From assembly GCA_910585295.1 (NCBI GenBank), contig CAJUDE010000019.1, forward strand, positions 1 to 31,492: DNA of 31,492 bases. The letters run 5' to 3'. The notes beneath the pieces were generated by a model. The model did not search any database and was not told the origin of the DNA. It was given only the letters and a program-made list of their open reading frames with translations. The translations under genes were made by a program, and so were the position numbers. Origin of the DNA: an uncultured Lachnospiraceae bacterium. Lineage in GTDB: Bacteria > Bacillota > Clostridia > Lachnospirales > Lachnospiraceae. Every line of letters begins with the position of its first letter. The first letter of the stretch is position 1. Positions 8,865 to 17,368 of the stretch are shown here, piece by piece.

Positions 8865-10579
8865 AAAAGATATCTGTTTTGCTGCTGGCAGTTTGCTGCC
8901 TGTTCCTGGCGGGAATGGAGGAAGCCTTTGCTTCCAGCATAGACGAGCAGCTAGAGGAAGTCCGGGTGGAAGGCGCGGCGGCAAATATGCCGGATATGAG
9001 CATCTACTGCTATCCCCAGCAGCCAGGGCTTCTGGATGGGGTGAAAGTCACTTATGGAGGGGAAGAGCTTATGGTCAGCCAGGCCCTTCCCTATGCCCAG
9101 ACGGGGGCGGGCAGCGATTATTATATGCTGTTGGATGTTTCAGCTTCCTTAAGCCAGGAATATTTTGCAGGGATGAAACAGAGCATCCTGGATTTTTGGC
9201 AGCATATGGCTCCGCAGGATAAAATAACGCTGATTACTTTTGGGGATCAGGTTCAGGTGGTTTTTCAGGACAAGACGGTGGCGGATGATATTTCAGAGGC
9301 AGTGAACGCCCTTACAAATACAGACCAGTCCACTTGCATGTTTGAAGCCATTGACAAGGCGGCAAAGCTTGCGGACGCCAAACAGGAAGCAGGCGTCCGT
9401 AAGATTGCCGTGGCATTTACCGATGGGGAGGATTTCTCAGAAAACACTTCTACAAAAGAAGAAGCCCTTGCAACGTTAAAAGAAAAAATGATCCCACTCT
9501 ACGCCATGGCGGCAAAGCAGGAGAAACAGGGCGGTGAAAACCCCTATTTGGACAGCATGGGCGCATTTGTACGGGAATCGGGCGGGCTGATGGAGGTTTT
9601 TGAGGCGGGTACGGCGGTTGCGGGTTTGCAGAAACTCCATCAAATATTTGGGGAAGCTTTTGTGATACCGGCAAGGGCAAAAACCAATATGGTAGATTAC
9701 CAAAAGAAACCGCTGGCAATTACATTTTCCAGTGGGAAGGCAAAGACGTTAGAGTACAATGTTTCTTATTATCAGGAGGATAGCCAGCCGCCCGTGGCTT
9801 CTGTCAAAAAATATTCCAAATTTGCATTAAAGGTCACATTCAGCGAGCCAGTGCGGGGGGCGGACCAGCTTTCCGCATATGAGATAAAATGGGAAGGCGA
9901 GCGGATTACCGATGGGTTTATGGTGCGCTATACCAATGGGAATGCCGCAGTGGTAATTACATTTGAGGATGAATTGAAAAATGGGAAATATGAGATTAAG
10001 TTCCATGGGGTCACAGATGACTCTATGGAAGCGAATGTCCTGGACAAAAGGTGCAGCGTGAAGGTTAAGGATGGCTGGAAGCCAGGGGTTAAGGATTACC
10101 TTTCCCAGTACCAGGTGTATATCGCAGGCGCAGCGATTCTTTTGGTTGGGCTTGCCGCCTGGGCCATTGGCTGGCAGATGGTGAAGAAACGCAAGGGCAT
10201 TGTTATGGTGGAAGGGAAAGCGGTGCTTAAGTCAAACCTTGAGAAAAAGCATCATGTGGAGGTGAAGAAACGGGAAGTCCCAAGGAGGCAGGTACAGTTC
10301 TGTTTAGAAGGCATGGTTGGGGGCAGAAGGGACATAACCGTAGATATTGTGCAGAGCATTATTGTAGGGAGGTCTAGAAGCTGTGACGTTTCCATAGAGG
10401 ACGAAAAAATGTCCCGGCAGCATTTTGCCATTACAGACAGGGGCGGGGTATTTTTTATAGAAGATTTGCATACAACAAACGGAACAATAGTAAATGGGCA
10501 GAGAATTGCCGTACCCAGGCAGCTTGCGTCGGGAGACAGGATTCAGGTGGGGGACGTTGCAATGACGGTGAGGTGGTAA
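8846..10579 (+). CDS. membrane-anchored vWA-domain protein with intracellular FHA domain
   Basis: ATG 8846 is chosen because GGGAG lies 7 bp upstream; a TTG at 8828 would add six residues. The 577-aa product has a signal peptide (about 1-30) and a vWA domain (about 90-280). The MIDAS is intact in outline: DVSAS (D97, S99, S101), a Thr in the NTDQST region and FTDGED. A beta-rich region resembling an Ig-like Big domain follows (SVKKYSKFALKVTFSEP onward). A TM segment lies at about 424-446, then a basic linker, then a C-terminal FHA domain (about 485-577) with VGRSRSCDV, MSRQH and TTNGT. The signal sequence puts the vWA outside and the FHA inside. The protein could therefore couple extracellular metal-dependent protein binding to intracellular phosphothreonine recognition. 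It overlaps the previous gene by 19 bp. Confidence 0.88.
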   Translation: MGQKGIKKISVLLLAVCCLFLAGMEEAFASSIDEQLEEVRVEGAAANMPDMSIYCYPQQPGLLDGVKVTYGGEELMVSQALPYAQTGAGSDYYMLLDVSASLSQEYFAGMKQSILDFWQHMAPQDKITLITFGDQVQVVFQDKTVADDISEAVNALTNTDQSTCMFEAIDKAAKLADAKQEAGVRKIAVAFTDGEDFSENTSTKEEALATLKEKMIPLYAMAAKQEKQGGENPYLDSMGAFVRESGGLMEVFEAGTAVAGLQKLHQIFGEAFVIPARAKTNMVDYQKKPLAITFSSGKAKTLEYNVSYYQEDSQPPVASVKKYSKFALKVTFSEPVRGADQLSAYEIKWEGERITDGFMVRYTNGNAAVVITFEDELKNGKYEIKFHGVTDDSMEANVLDKRCSVKVKDGWKPGVKDYLSQYQVYIAGAAILLVGLAAWAIGWQMVKKRKGIVMVEGKAVLKSNLEKKHHVEVKKREVPRRQVQFCLEGMVGGRRDITVDIVQSIIVGRSRSCDVSIEDEKMSRQHFAITDRGGVFFIEDLHTTNGTIVNGQRIAVPRQLASGDRIQVGDVAMTVRW

Positions 10580-10582
10580 GTT

Positions 10583-11884
10583 ATGAACGAAGGACATAGG
10601 TGTCCCAATTGCTTCCAAGGGGACATAAGCACAGGGAAGTGCGCGCTTTGCGGATTTGACAGGATGGAGGAGAAACATAACCCCCTGCGGCTGCCGGAGC
10701 AGTTTTTGCTGGCAAACCGCTATATCATTGGGCGGATATTGGGCAGCGGGGGGTTTGGGATTACATATAAAGCCTTTGACCTGTTAAACCAATGCTATTG
10801 CGCCGTAAAGGAATTTGTCCCGATAGGGGTTGTGGCAAGAAGGGAAGGGGGATTTCAGGTTACGGTATCCTCAAAAGCCAACCTGGAGGATTTTGAACAT
10901 GGGAAAAATCGGTTTATGCAGGAAGCCGGGGTCTTAAAAAAGCTGACGGACGTTGCGGAAGTTGTGCAGATTATGGACTATTTCATGGAGAACAATACAG
11001 CATATTTTGTGATGGAATACTTAGAAGGGGCGACCTTAAAGCAATTAATGGCGGCTTTCGGCGGTAAAATCCCTTTAAAAGACGCAATGATGATTATCCA
11101 GCAGGTTGGGTCTGCGTTAGACCAGGTGCATCGGAGGGAGGGGATATTCCACCGGGATATCAGCCCAGACAATATTATGGTGACCAAGGATAACCGGGTG
11201 AAGTTGATTGACTTTGGGAATGCCAAGCACATTATTGGCAAGAAAAGCCAAACATTGTCTGTAATATTAAAGCATGGGTATGCGCCGCCAGAGCAGTATT
11301 CCAGTACCAGCAGCCAGGGCAGCTATACGGACGTGTATTCGCTGGCTGTAACGTTTTATTACATTGTGACAGGCGTTATGGTTCCAAACGCGCCAGACCG
11401 TTTTAACGGCGATGAATACTGTGCGCTGCATAAAATCGAGCCGTCCGTCAGCATAGAGGTGTCAGAGGCGGTGGACCGCGCCCTGGTGCTGAATGGGAAG
11501 ATGCGCACGTCCTCCGCGGCAGAATTTGTCCAGGCATTTTCCCAGTGCCAGCCTCCTGCCCATGCGGTGCCGTACTTAAAGCTGGCAGGGAATACCAGCG
11601 GGTATTCCTGGGATATCCCAGAAAACCAGCTTGTAATGATTGGACGGTCTGGGGAGCTTGCGGATATCGTGCCAACCAGCGATGGGAAAGTCAGCAAGAA
11701 ACATTGTGAGATATTTTGTGACAGCATTGAAAAAAGGTTTTATATTGTGGACCATTCCACAAATGGGACATTTATTGGAAGCAGGAGGCTAGAGAAAGGG
11801 AAAACCTATATTTTGCTAAGCGGGCAGCAGTTTTCTTTAGGCAACCATATCTGCGATTTGGAAGTGGGGTGGAAAGATGGCTGA
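10583..11884 (+). CDS. cytosolic Ser/Thr protein kinase fused to C-terminal FHA domain
   Basis: This 433-aa protein starts 3 bp after the previous stop. It has an N-terminal zinc ribbon (CPNC...CALCGFD, about 7-26). The kinase domain (about 46-320) has GSGGFG, CAVK (K76), FHRDISPDN (D192), DFG (D210) and PPEQ. The C-terminal FHA domain (about 345-430) has IGRSGELADI, VSKKH and STNGTF, so all main phosphothreonine-contact positions look present. No TM segment is seen, unlike the other two kinases here. A kinase with its own FHA domain can bind autophosphorylated partners and form clusters or relays. Its last 8 bp overlap the second PP2C gene, so the two are probably translated together. Confidence 0.93.
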   Translation: MNEGHRCPNCFQGDISTGKCALCGFDRMEEKHNPLRLPEQFLLANRYIIGRILGSGGFGITYKAFDLLNQCYCAVKEFVPIGVVARREGGFQVTVSSKANLEDFEHGKNRFMQEAGVLKKLTDVAEVVQIMDYFMENNTAYFVMEYLEGATLKQLMAAFGGKIPLKDAMMIIQQVGSALDQVHRREGIFHRDISPDNIMVTKDNRVKLIDFGNAKHIIGKKSQTLSVILKHGYAPPEQYSSTSSQGSYTDVYSLAVTFYYIVTGVMVPNAPDRFNGDEYCALHKIEPSVSIEVSEAVDRALVLNGKMRTSSAAEFVQAFSQCQPPAHAVPYLKLAGNTSGYSWDIPENQLVMIGRSGELADIVPTSDGKVSKKHCEIFCDSIEKRFYIVDHSTNGTFIGSRRLEKGKTYILLSGQQFSLGNHICDLEVGWKDG

Positions 11885-12728
11885 AATGGAAAAAGATGTC
11901 GTGACGCTGCAAATCCTCCCCAAATGCATGGAAGTGGAGCTTGGGATGTCCAGCATAATTGGGACCAGGGAGAGCCAGGAGGATACCATATTTGGCTATC
12001 AGCAGGGGCAGGAAGCCATTGCCCTGGTCTGCGATGGCATGGGCGGGCTTGCAGGGGGTGAGATTGCAAGCAAGGCGGCGGCGGAAAGCCTGGCGGACGC
12101 CTGGTTTGCCAGAAAGGAAGTATTGGACATCCCAGGGTTTTTAGAAGAAGAGGCGGTAAAAGCAGATGAAAGGGTGTTCCAGCAGAAAAACGAGAAGGGG
12201 GAAAGGATTCGGGCAGGGACTACGATTGTGGCTGCCATTATCCGGCAAAATGAACTTTACTGGCTGTCTGTAGGCGACAGCAAGGTCTATATTATCCGGG
12301 GCAAAGAGATTTTGTCTGTGTGCCGGGAGCATAATTATAGGCTGACGCTAGACCAGCAGTTAGAGAAAGGGGAGCTTACCCCGGAAGAATACGCTGCGGA
12401 GGAATACCGTGCAGAAGCCTTGATCAGCTACCTTGGCATGGGGAATGTGTCTTTGATGGATTTAAACCGGCAGCCGTTCTTATTGGAAGATGGGGATATT
12501 GTGCTGCTGAGCAGCGACGGCTTGTACCGAAGCCTGTCAGAAGAGGAGATTTTATATTTGGTAAAAGAGTATGGGGACGACATGCAATGCGCGGCGGATA
12601 TGCTGACGTCGACCGCGCTAGGGGAAAAGAAATCAGGGCAGGATAACACCTCTGTCATATTGATGCGGTATTGCCTGCCAGGGAACAAGAAAGCAAAAAA
12701 AGAAAATGCAGGAGGGAATTATATATGA
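11877..12728 (+). CDS. PP2C-family Ser/Thr protein phosphatase (second copy)
   Basis: The 283-aa soluble phosphatase shows GTRESQEDT, VCDGMGGLAGGE, SVGDSKVYI, LTLDQQLEKGEL, SSDGLYRSL and DNTSVI, covering the PP2C metal-binding aspartates. It starts inside the 3' end of the kinase-FHA gene (8-bp overlap) and ends in an ATGA overlap with the next FHA gene. Compared with the phosphatase at 7521 it is about 40 residues longer, with an N-terminal extension before the QED motif and a Lys-rich tail. The two sit in equivalent places of two successive kinase-phosphatase-FHA triplets. Confidence 0.93.
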   Translation: MAEMEKDVVTLQILPKCMEVELGMSSIIGTRESQEDTIFGYQQGQEAIALVCDGMGGLAGGEIASKAAAESLADAWFARKEVLDIPGFLEEEAVKADERVFQQKNEKGERIRAGTTIVAAIIRQNELYWLSVGDSKVYIIRGKEILSVCREHNYRLTLDQQLEKGELTPEEYAAEEYRAEALISYLGMGNVSLMDLNRQPFLLEDGDIVLLSSDGLYRSLSEEEILYLVKEYGDDMQCAADMLTSTALGEKKSGQDNTSVILMRYCLPGNKKAKKENAGGNYI

Positions 12729-13441
12729 ATTTAAAGAGATGTGATAATGGGCATTTTTACGATGGGGATAAATTTCAGTCATGCCCCCACTGCGCGGCGG
12801 TCGGCGGTGGGAACGCACAGCTTACCGCACCGTATGCAGATGCAGGGGGAGGGTTTGACACAGCCGTGACGGAGCCTGTGACCATGCCTATGTATACGCC
12901 GGCAGAAAACCAGCAGGCGGCGCCTGAACCTATACCAGCGCCTGCGCCAGTTGCGGTTCCAGGGGCGCCCCAGGGGACAGGGGGAATGTCTTTGCAGGAC
13001 GCGGTCAACCGGGCGACCATTGTGCCTGTGGATATGCATGAGGAAGAGAAGACGGTAAGCCTTTACCAATTAAAGACAAATACAGACCCTGTTACAGGGT
13101 GGTTGGTATGCATTGAGGGGAGCGACTTTGGCAATAGCTTCACGCTTAAGGGCGGCAGGAACTTTATTGGGCGCGCGGCAAGTATGGATATAGTGCTGAA
13201 AGGGGATAACAGCATTTCCAGGGAAAAACATGCAATTATCCTTTATGAGCCAAAACGGAGGGAATTTATTGCGCAGGCAGGGGAGTCTAGGGAATTGTTC
13301 TACCTAAATGAAGAAGTTGTGCTGAACCCAGTGCGGTTGAAGCAGCATGATATCCTGACAATTGGGAATACACGCCTGATGTTTTTCCCGTGCTGCGGCG
13401 AGGACTTTAGCTGGGACGATTTTAAAAAGGAAGAGGGATAA
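12725..13441 (+). CDS. FHA-domain protein with N-terminal Cys/His zinc-like motif (second copy)
   Basis: ATG 12725 is favoured because GGAGGG lies at the right distance and it forms an ATGA overlap with the phosphatase stop; upstream in-frame starts would sit inside that gene. The 238-aa product begins with C-x2-GHFYD-x4-F-x2-CPHC (about 6-23), the pattern seen in the protein at 8262. A low-complexity Pro/Ala-rich linker (about 35-90) follows. The FHA domain (about 130-230) has IGRAASMDIVL and SREKH. The STNGT turn is replaced by ESRELFYLN, as in the paralogue. No TM is seen. The shared motif and loss of the standard turn suggest a distinct FHA subfamily specific to this locus type. Confidence 0.88.
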   Translation: MNLKRCDNGHFYDGDKFQSCPHCAAVGGGNAQLTAPYADAGGGFDTAVTEPVTMPMYTPAENQQAAPEPIPAPAPVAVPGAPQGTGGMSLQDAVNRATIVPVDMHEEEKTVSLYQLKTNTDPVTGWLVCIEGSDFGNSFTLKGGRNFIGRAASMDIVLKGDNSISREKHAIILYEPKRREFIAQAGESRELFYLNEEVVLNPVRLKQHDILTIGNTRLMFFPCCGEDFSWDDFKKEEG

Positions 13442-13444
13442 AGC

Positions 13445-14617
13445 ATGGCGGCTTTAAAAACAAACAGAAGCGTTGGGCTGTATATCACATTGACCATGGT
13501 TGCGGCTTTTTTGCCAGCTTTTTTGGTGGGCTTTGTGGCTGCGCGCTGCTATTCTGAAATTTCCAGCTTGTCCGCATTCGCCTTTTTGGGGCTTTTTGGG
13601 GATGGTCCTGAGAAGATTGTAGCGGATATTTTGGGGAGTGTGGTGGTTTTTGCAATTCTTGTCTGGGCGGCATGCATCGCTTACGGGATTTATGTGATTG
13701 TGCTGTTTTGGGGAATCTGCAGGGACATGAACGTTATTTGCGGGAAGCACAACCTTGGCAGCAGCTTGAATTATATTGTTGTCGTATTGTTGTCGTCAGT
13801 TACCTTGAATATTTATTATATTTACTGGTCCTTCCAGCAGGGCAAACGGCTAAAGGAAGCAGAGGGGGCGTACCAGGCTCCGGTCATTGGAAGCGGGGGC
13901 TTCCATATGGCGCTGGCTTTGCTGGCTTCTGTCCCTATCTGGGGGATTGGGGTTATGGTGTATAAAATACGCACAGACCCGCTCTATTTTGTCAGGAACC
14001 CAATGGTTATCCTTGCAGCGGCTGTGCTGATGGCCCTCCTTTGGTCTTTGGATGTGGTGAACCGGGCGGTTTTTATGAAAGATGTAAACGCCCTTGCAGG
14101 CGCATACAATATGCAGCAGGGCGGTGGGTATGCCCCAAGCCCAATGATGCAGCAAAAAGAGGGCCGCAGCTTACTCCAGAGGGCGCAAGAAGAGGGCGGC
14201 GGATTTTCCCAGGGTATGGGACAGCCAGCCCCTTCCATCCAGGAGGGCTATACGATGCCAGTGGATGAGTGGATGCCAGATGCAAAAAGCGCGTGGAAGC
14301 CGAAACAGGGAAAGGCAGGTTATTTGCAAGGGCGCCGGGGGGAATATAAGGACGCTGTGATACCCGTTGAGGGGGAACTGATGATTGGCAGGGATGGGAG
14401 AGAGTGCCAGGTGGTAGTCAAAAGGCCGGATGTCAGCAGGAAACACTGCAAAATAAGCTATAACGGCGAGGATGGGGTCTACATGGTGACAAATTACTCT
14501 TCTAATGGGGTCTTTAACCAGGATGGGGATGAATTCCCCCAAAATATCCCTGTGGCTTGCAGCCCTGGGACAACCCTTGTAATTGCAAAGAGCGGAAATG
14601 AATTTTTACTAAAATAG
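13445..14617 (+). CDS. DUF4234-like multi-TM protein with C-terminal FHA domain
   Basis: The 390-aa protein has about five hydrophobic segments in residues 10-220 (for example GLYITLTMVAAFLPAFL and IVADILGSVVVFAILVW). A middle part resembles DUF4234 (CRDMNVICGKHNLGSS, NIYYIYWSFQQGKRL). A cytosolic linker contains a YTMPVDEW motif. The FHA domain (about 306-390) has IGRDGRECQVVVK, VSRKHC and YSSNGV. It ends in SGNEFLLK, the same C-terminus as the protein at 17369-18178. The two are clear paralogues that flank the FHA-ABC exporter. The membrane part may recruit phosphorylated partners to the envelope, or gate the exporter; this is inference. Confidence 0.87.
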   Translation: MAALKTNRSVGLYITLTMVAAFLPAFLVGFVAARCYSEISSLSAFAFLGLFGDGPEKIVADILGSVVVFAILVWAACIAYGIYVIVLFWGICRDMNVICGKHNLGSSLNYIVVVLLSSVTLNIYYIYWSFQQGKRLKEAEGAYQAPVIGSGGFHMALALLASVPIWGIGVMVYKIRTDPLYFVRNPMVILAAAVLMALLWSLDVVNRAVFMKDVNALAGAYNMQQGGGYAPSPMMQQKEGRSLLQRAQEEGGGFSQGMGQPAPSIQEGYTMPVDEWMPDAKSAWKPKQGKAGYLQGRRGEYKDAVIPVEGELMIGRDGRECQVVVKRPDVSRKHCKISYNGEDGVYMVTNYSSNGVFNQDGDEFPQNIPVACSPGTTLVIAKSGNEFLLK

Positions 14618-14636
14618 ATGGACGGGGGAATGGAAT

Positions 14637-16946
14637 GTGAATGAGATAGGACAAATCAACAGACGCCTCACCATCTTGGATGGTGAAGGGAAGGTGCAAG
14701 AGATTTCTTTGGATTCCTTGCATAAAGACCGGATTTTGTGGGGAAGGGATGTAGAGAGGAACGACATTGCCACGGCGTCGCCTATGATATCCAGGATGCA
14801 TGGGAAATTTAAAATAACCCCCCAGGGATTGTTTTATGCAGATACAGGAAGCACCAATGGGACGTTTTTGGAAAATGCCGCAGGCAGGCATTTTATCCAG
14901 AAAGACAGCGGGTATGTCTGCCTGCGGGAAGGGGATATGCTGCGGGTGCAGCCGCCAAGCGAAGGGCAGGGGGAATCCATCCTTTTGCTGTATACGGAAC
15001 ATGCCCAGGAAGGGAAATGGCAGAAATATGTAATGTCAGCCCCAACGGTTTCGATTGGGCGCGGGAATGAAAATGACATTGTGCTGCAGCATATGGGGAT
15101 TTCCAGACGCCATGCGCAAATTGAGCGCCAGGGGGATTGCTATTATGTTTCAGACTGCCAAAGCACCAATGGGGTTTTGGTAAATGACAGCGTTTTAATT
15201 GGGAAACGCAGGCTGAAAGATAAAGATGTCATTCGGATTTTAAACAGCATATTGATTTTTACACAAAATGGGATTTACTACAAGAGTTCCTTGCAGGGCG
15301 TGAGCCTGAGGGTCCGCAATATGAATAAAATTGTGGGGAAAGGCAAGCAGATTCTGCATGATGTGTGCGTGGATATTGACAGCAATGAATTTGTAGCCAT
15401 TGTCGGCGGCTCTGGCGCAGGGAAATCTACATTAATGAACGCAATTAGCGGCTTTGACAAGAAGCGGGAAGGGACTGTCCTGTTTTCCGGCTTAAACCTG
15501 GATGAGAATTTTTCTGTTTTGAAGAGCTTAATCGGGTATGTGCCGCAGCAGGATATTATTTATGAAAACCTTACCTTAAACCGTATGCTTTTGTATACGG
15601 CAAAGCTGAAAATGCCAAAAGACACTTCCAAGCAGGAGATACAAAATAGGATCCATGATGTTTTGGAGATGGTTGAGCTTTCGGAACATCAGAACACCTA
15701 TATCCGTAAACTTTCTGGCGGCCAGAAAAAGCGTGCCAGCATTGCAGTGGAGCTTTTGGCAGACCCAAGCCTGTTCTTCCTGGACGAGCCTACCTCTGGC
15801 TTAGACCCAGGGACAGAAAAAAAGCTGATGGGGACGTTAAGCCGCCTGGCAAAATCCCAAGGCAAAACAATTATTATGGTAACGCATACCACCCAAAGCC
15901 TGGATTTATGCGATAAAGTCATATTTATGGGTCAGGGCGGAAGGGTTTGCTTTTGCGGGACATGCGACGAGGCGAAAATGTTTTTTGATACGGATAACCT
16001 GGTGGATATTTATAATGAGATGGCTGCCCAGCCTGCAGAGTGGGCCGCCCAGTATGCGGGATGCGTGCCGTTAGAGCCAATAGGGTTTGGGGAAGGCAAA
16101 GAAGCCCCCAAAAAGAAAAAATTCTCAGGCATCCGCCAATTTGGCATTTTGACTATGCGCTATGCAGAGATTATGAAAAATGACCTGCCCAGGCTTGCGC
16201 TGCTGTTTTTGCAGCCTGTGCTGATTGCGCTGCTGTTAGGGGTTGTGGCGGACGACCGGGTATTTGAGATTTATGAAAGCACAAAATCTATTTTGTTTGC
16301 GCTAAGCTGCGCTGGGATTTGGATTGGGCTGTTTAATTCTATACAGGAAATTTGTAAGGAACGTGCGGTATTAAAGCGTGAGTATATGGGGAATATGAAG
16401 CTTTGGTCCTATACATTGTCTAAATTTACCATCCAAATGGTTGTGGGGCTGCTTCAGGCAGCGGTCATTACCGCAGTGTTTGGGGTTGTGGTAGGGATGC
16501 CGGAAAAAGGCATTCTGCTGGACAATAGCTTTTTGGAAATGTTTGCCACAATCTGGCTGACCATTACGGCGTCCATGGCTCTTGGTTTTATTATTTCTGC
16601 CTTTGTGAAAAGCGGGGATAAGGCGATGGCCTGCGCGCCGTTTGTGCTGATTATCCAGCTTCTCTTTTCCGGCATCCTGTTTGAATTGAAAGGCGCCGGG
16701 AGCAAGATTGCTTATGCAACCATAAGCAAATGGTCAGTGGAAAGCCTTGGCAGCATTGCGGACTTAAACAGCCTGACCATGAAAATGCAGGAGGAGATCC
16801 CAGGCATTGAGCATGAGTTCCAGGAGATTTTTGAGTTTGCCAAAAAGCACTTGCTGACAAATTGGGCAATACTGGCAGGGATGGTAGCGATATGCTTTAT
16901 CCTCACTGCGGTACTGCTGAGGGGTGTGGCGAAAGACGGGCGTTAA
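14637..16946 (+). CDS. ABC exporter with two N-terminal FHA domains (Rv1747-like, ABCG-type half transporter)
   Basis: This 769-aa protein starts at GTG 14637 after GGGGGA. FHA1 (about 20-105) has WGRDVERNDI, ISRMH and STNGTF. FHA2 (about 130-210) has IGRGNENDIVL, ISRRH and STNGV. The nucleotide-binding domain (about 225-450) has Walker A GGSGAGKST, a Q-loop YVPQQD, signature LSGGQKKR, Walker B LFFLDEPTSGLD and a THTTQ switch His. The C-terminal ABC2-type membrane domain (about 500-769) has six hydrophobic segments. This order matches Mycobacterium tuberculosis Rv1747, whose FHA domains bind phosphothreonines and which is modified by the kinase PknF. Here transport is probably gated by the kinases encoded just upstream. 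The substrate is unknown; a lipid- or wall-linked molecule would fit the family. Confidence 0.93.
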   Translation: MNEIGQINRRLTILDGEGKVQEISLDSLHKDRILWGRDVERNDIATASPMISRMHGKFKITPQGLFYADTGSTNGTFLENAAGRHFIQKDSGYVCLREGDMLRVQPPSEGQGESILLLYTEHAQEGKWQKYVMSAPTVSIGRGNENDIVLQHMGISRRHAQIERQGDCYYVSDCQSTNGVLVNDSVLIGKRRLKDKDVIRILNSILIFTQNGIYYKSSLQGVSLRVRNMNKIVGKGKQILHDVCVDIDSNEFVAIVGGSGAGKSTLMNAISGFDKKREGTVLFSGLNLDENFSVLKSLIGYVPQQDIIYENLTLNRMLLYTAKLKMPKDTSKQEIQNRIHDVLEMVELSEHQNTYIRKLSGGQKKRASIAVELLADPSLFFLDEPTSGLDPGTEKKLMGTLSRLAKSQGKTIIMVTHTTQSLDLCDKVIFMGQGGRVCFCGTCDEAKMFFDTDNLVDIYNEMAAQPAEWAAQYAGCVPLEPIGFGEGKEAPKKKKFSGIRQFGILTMRYAEIMKNDLPRLALLFLQPVLIALLLGVVADDRVFEIYESTKSILFALSCAGIWIGLFNSIQEICKERAVLKREYMGNMKLWSYTLSKFTIQMVVGLLQAAVITAVFGVVVGMPEKGILLDNSFLEMFATIWLTITASMALGFIISAFVKSGDKAMACAPFVLIIQLLFSGILFELKGAGSKIAYATISKWSVESLGSIADLNSLTMKMQEEIPGIEHEFQEIFEFAKKHLLTNWAILAGMVAICFILTAVLLRGVAKDGR

Positions 16947-17355
16947 ATTGGAGAAAAGAAAAAAGGCAAAGGAAACGCTGCTGCTTTTGGCGGGGCTTGG
17001 GGGCGTCTGCCTGCTGTACCGCTTCAGCGGGGTCGGCTGCCCTATAAAGTGGGCGGTTGGGGTTAGCTGTGCTGGATGTGGTATGACAAGGGCAATCTTT
17101 TGCGCCCTCAGGTTTCAGTTTGGCAAAGCTTTTTATTACCACCCATTGTTTTGGATGGTTCCCATTTGTATGTTCCTATACTTGGCTTGGGGACGGGTGC
17201 CGAAACGGGCAGGGAAGTATCTGGTTTGGGCAGTGGCGGCGTGTTTTGCCGGTGTCTATGTCGCGCGGCTTTTGTATTCCGACCATCAGGTGGTCAGCAT
17301 ACAGATAGAAGAGGGGATGGCTGCCAAGTTATGGCGCCGTTTCACCGTGCAGTAA
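16924..17355 (+). CDS. DUF2752 family membrane protein
   Basis: The 143-aa (or about 135-aa) product belongs to the DUF2752 family: a GCPIKW motif, then CAGCGMTRAIFCAL, then YYHPLFWMVP, the spaced Cys and HP signature. Three hydrophobic segments are visible (about 18-30, 70-88 and 97-115). The start is uncertain. GTG 16924 lies inside the ABC gene by 23 bp and lacks a good ribosome site. TTG 16948, just after the ABC stop, would give a coupled restart, also with a weak site. Molecular function of the family is not established. Position directly after the exporter suggests an accessory membrane part. Confidence 0.82.
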   Translation: MWRKTGVKLEKRKKAKETLLLLAGLGGVCLLYRFSGVGCPIKWAVGVSCAGCGMTRAIFCALRFQFGKAFYYHPLFWMVPICMFLYLAWGRVPKRAGKYLVWAVAACFAGVYVARLLYSDHQVVSIQIEEGMAAKLWRRFTVQ

Positions 17356-17368
17356 GGAGGGAAAGAAC

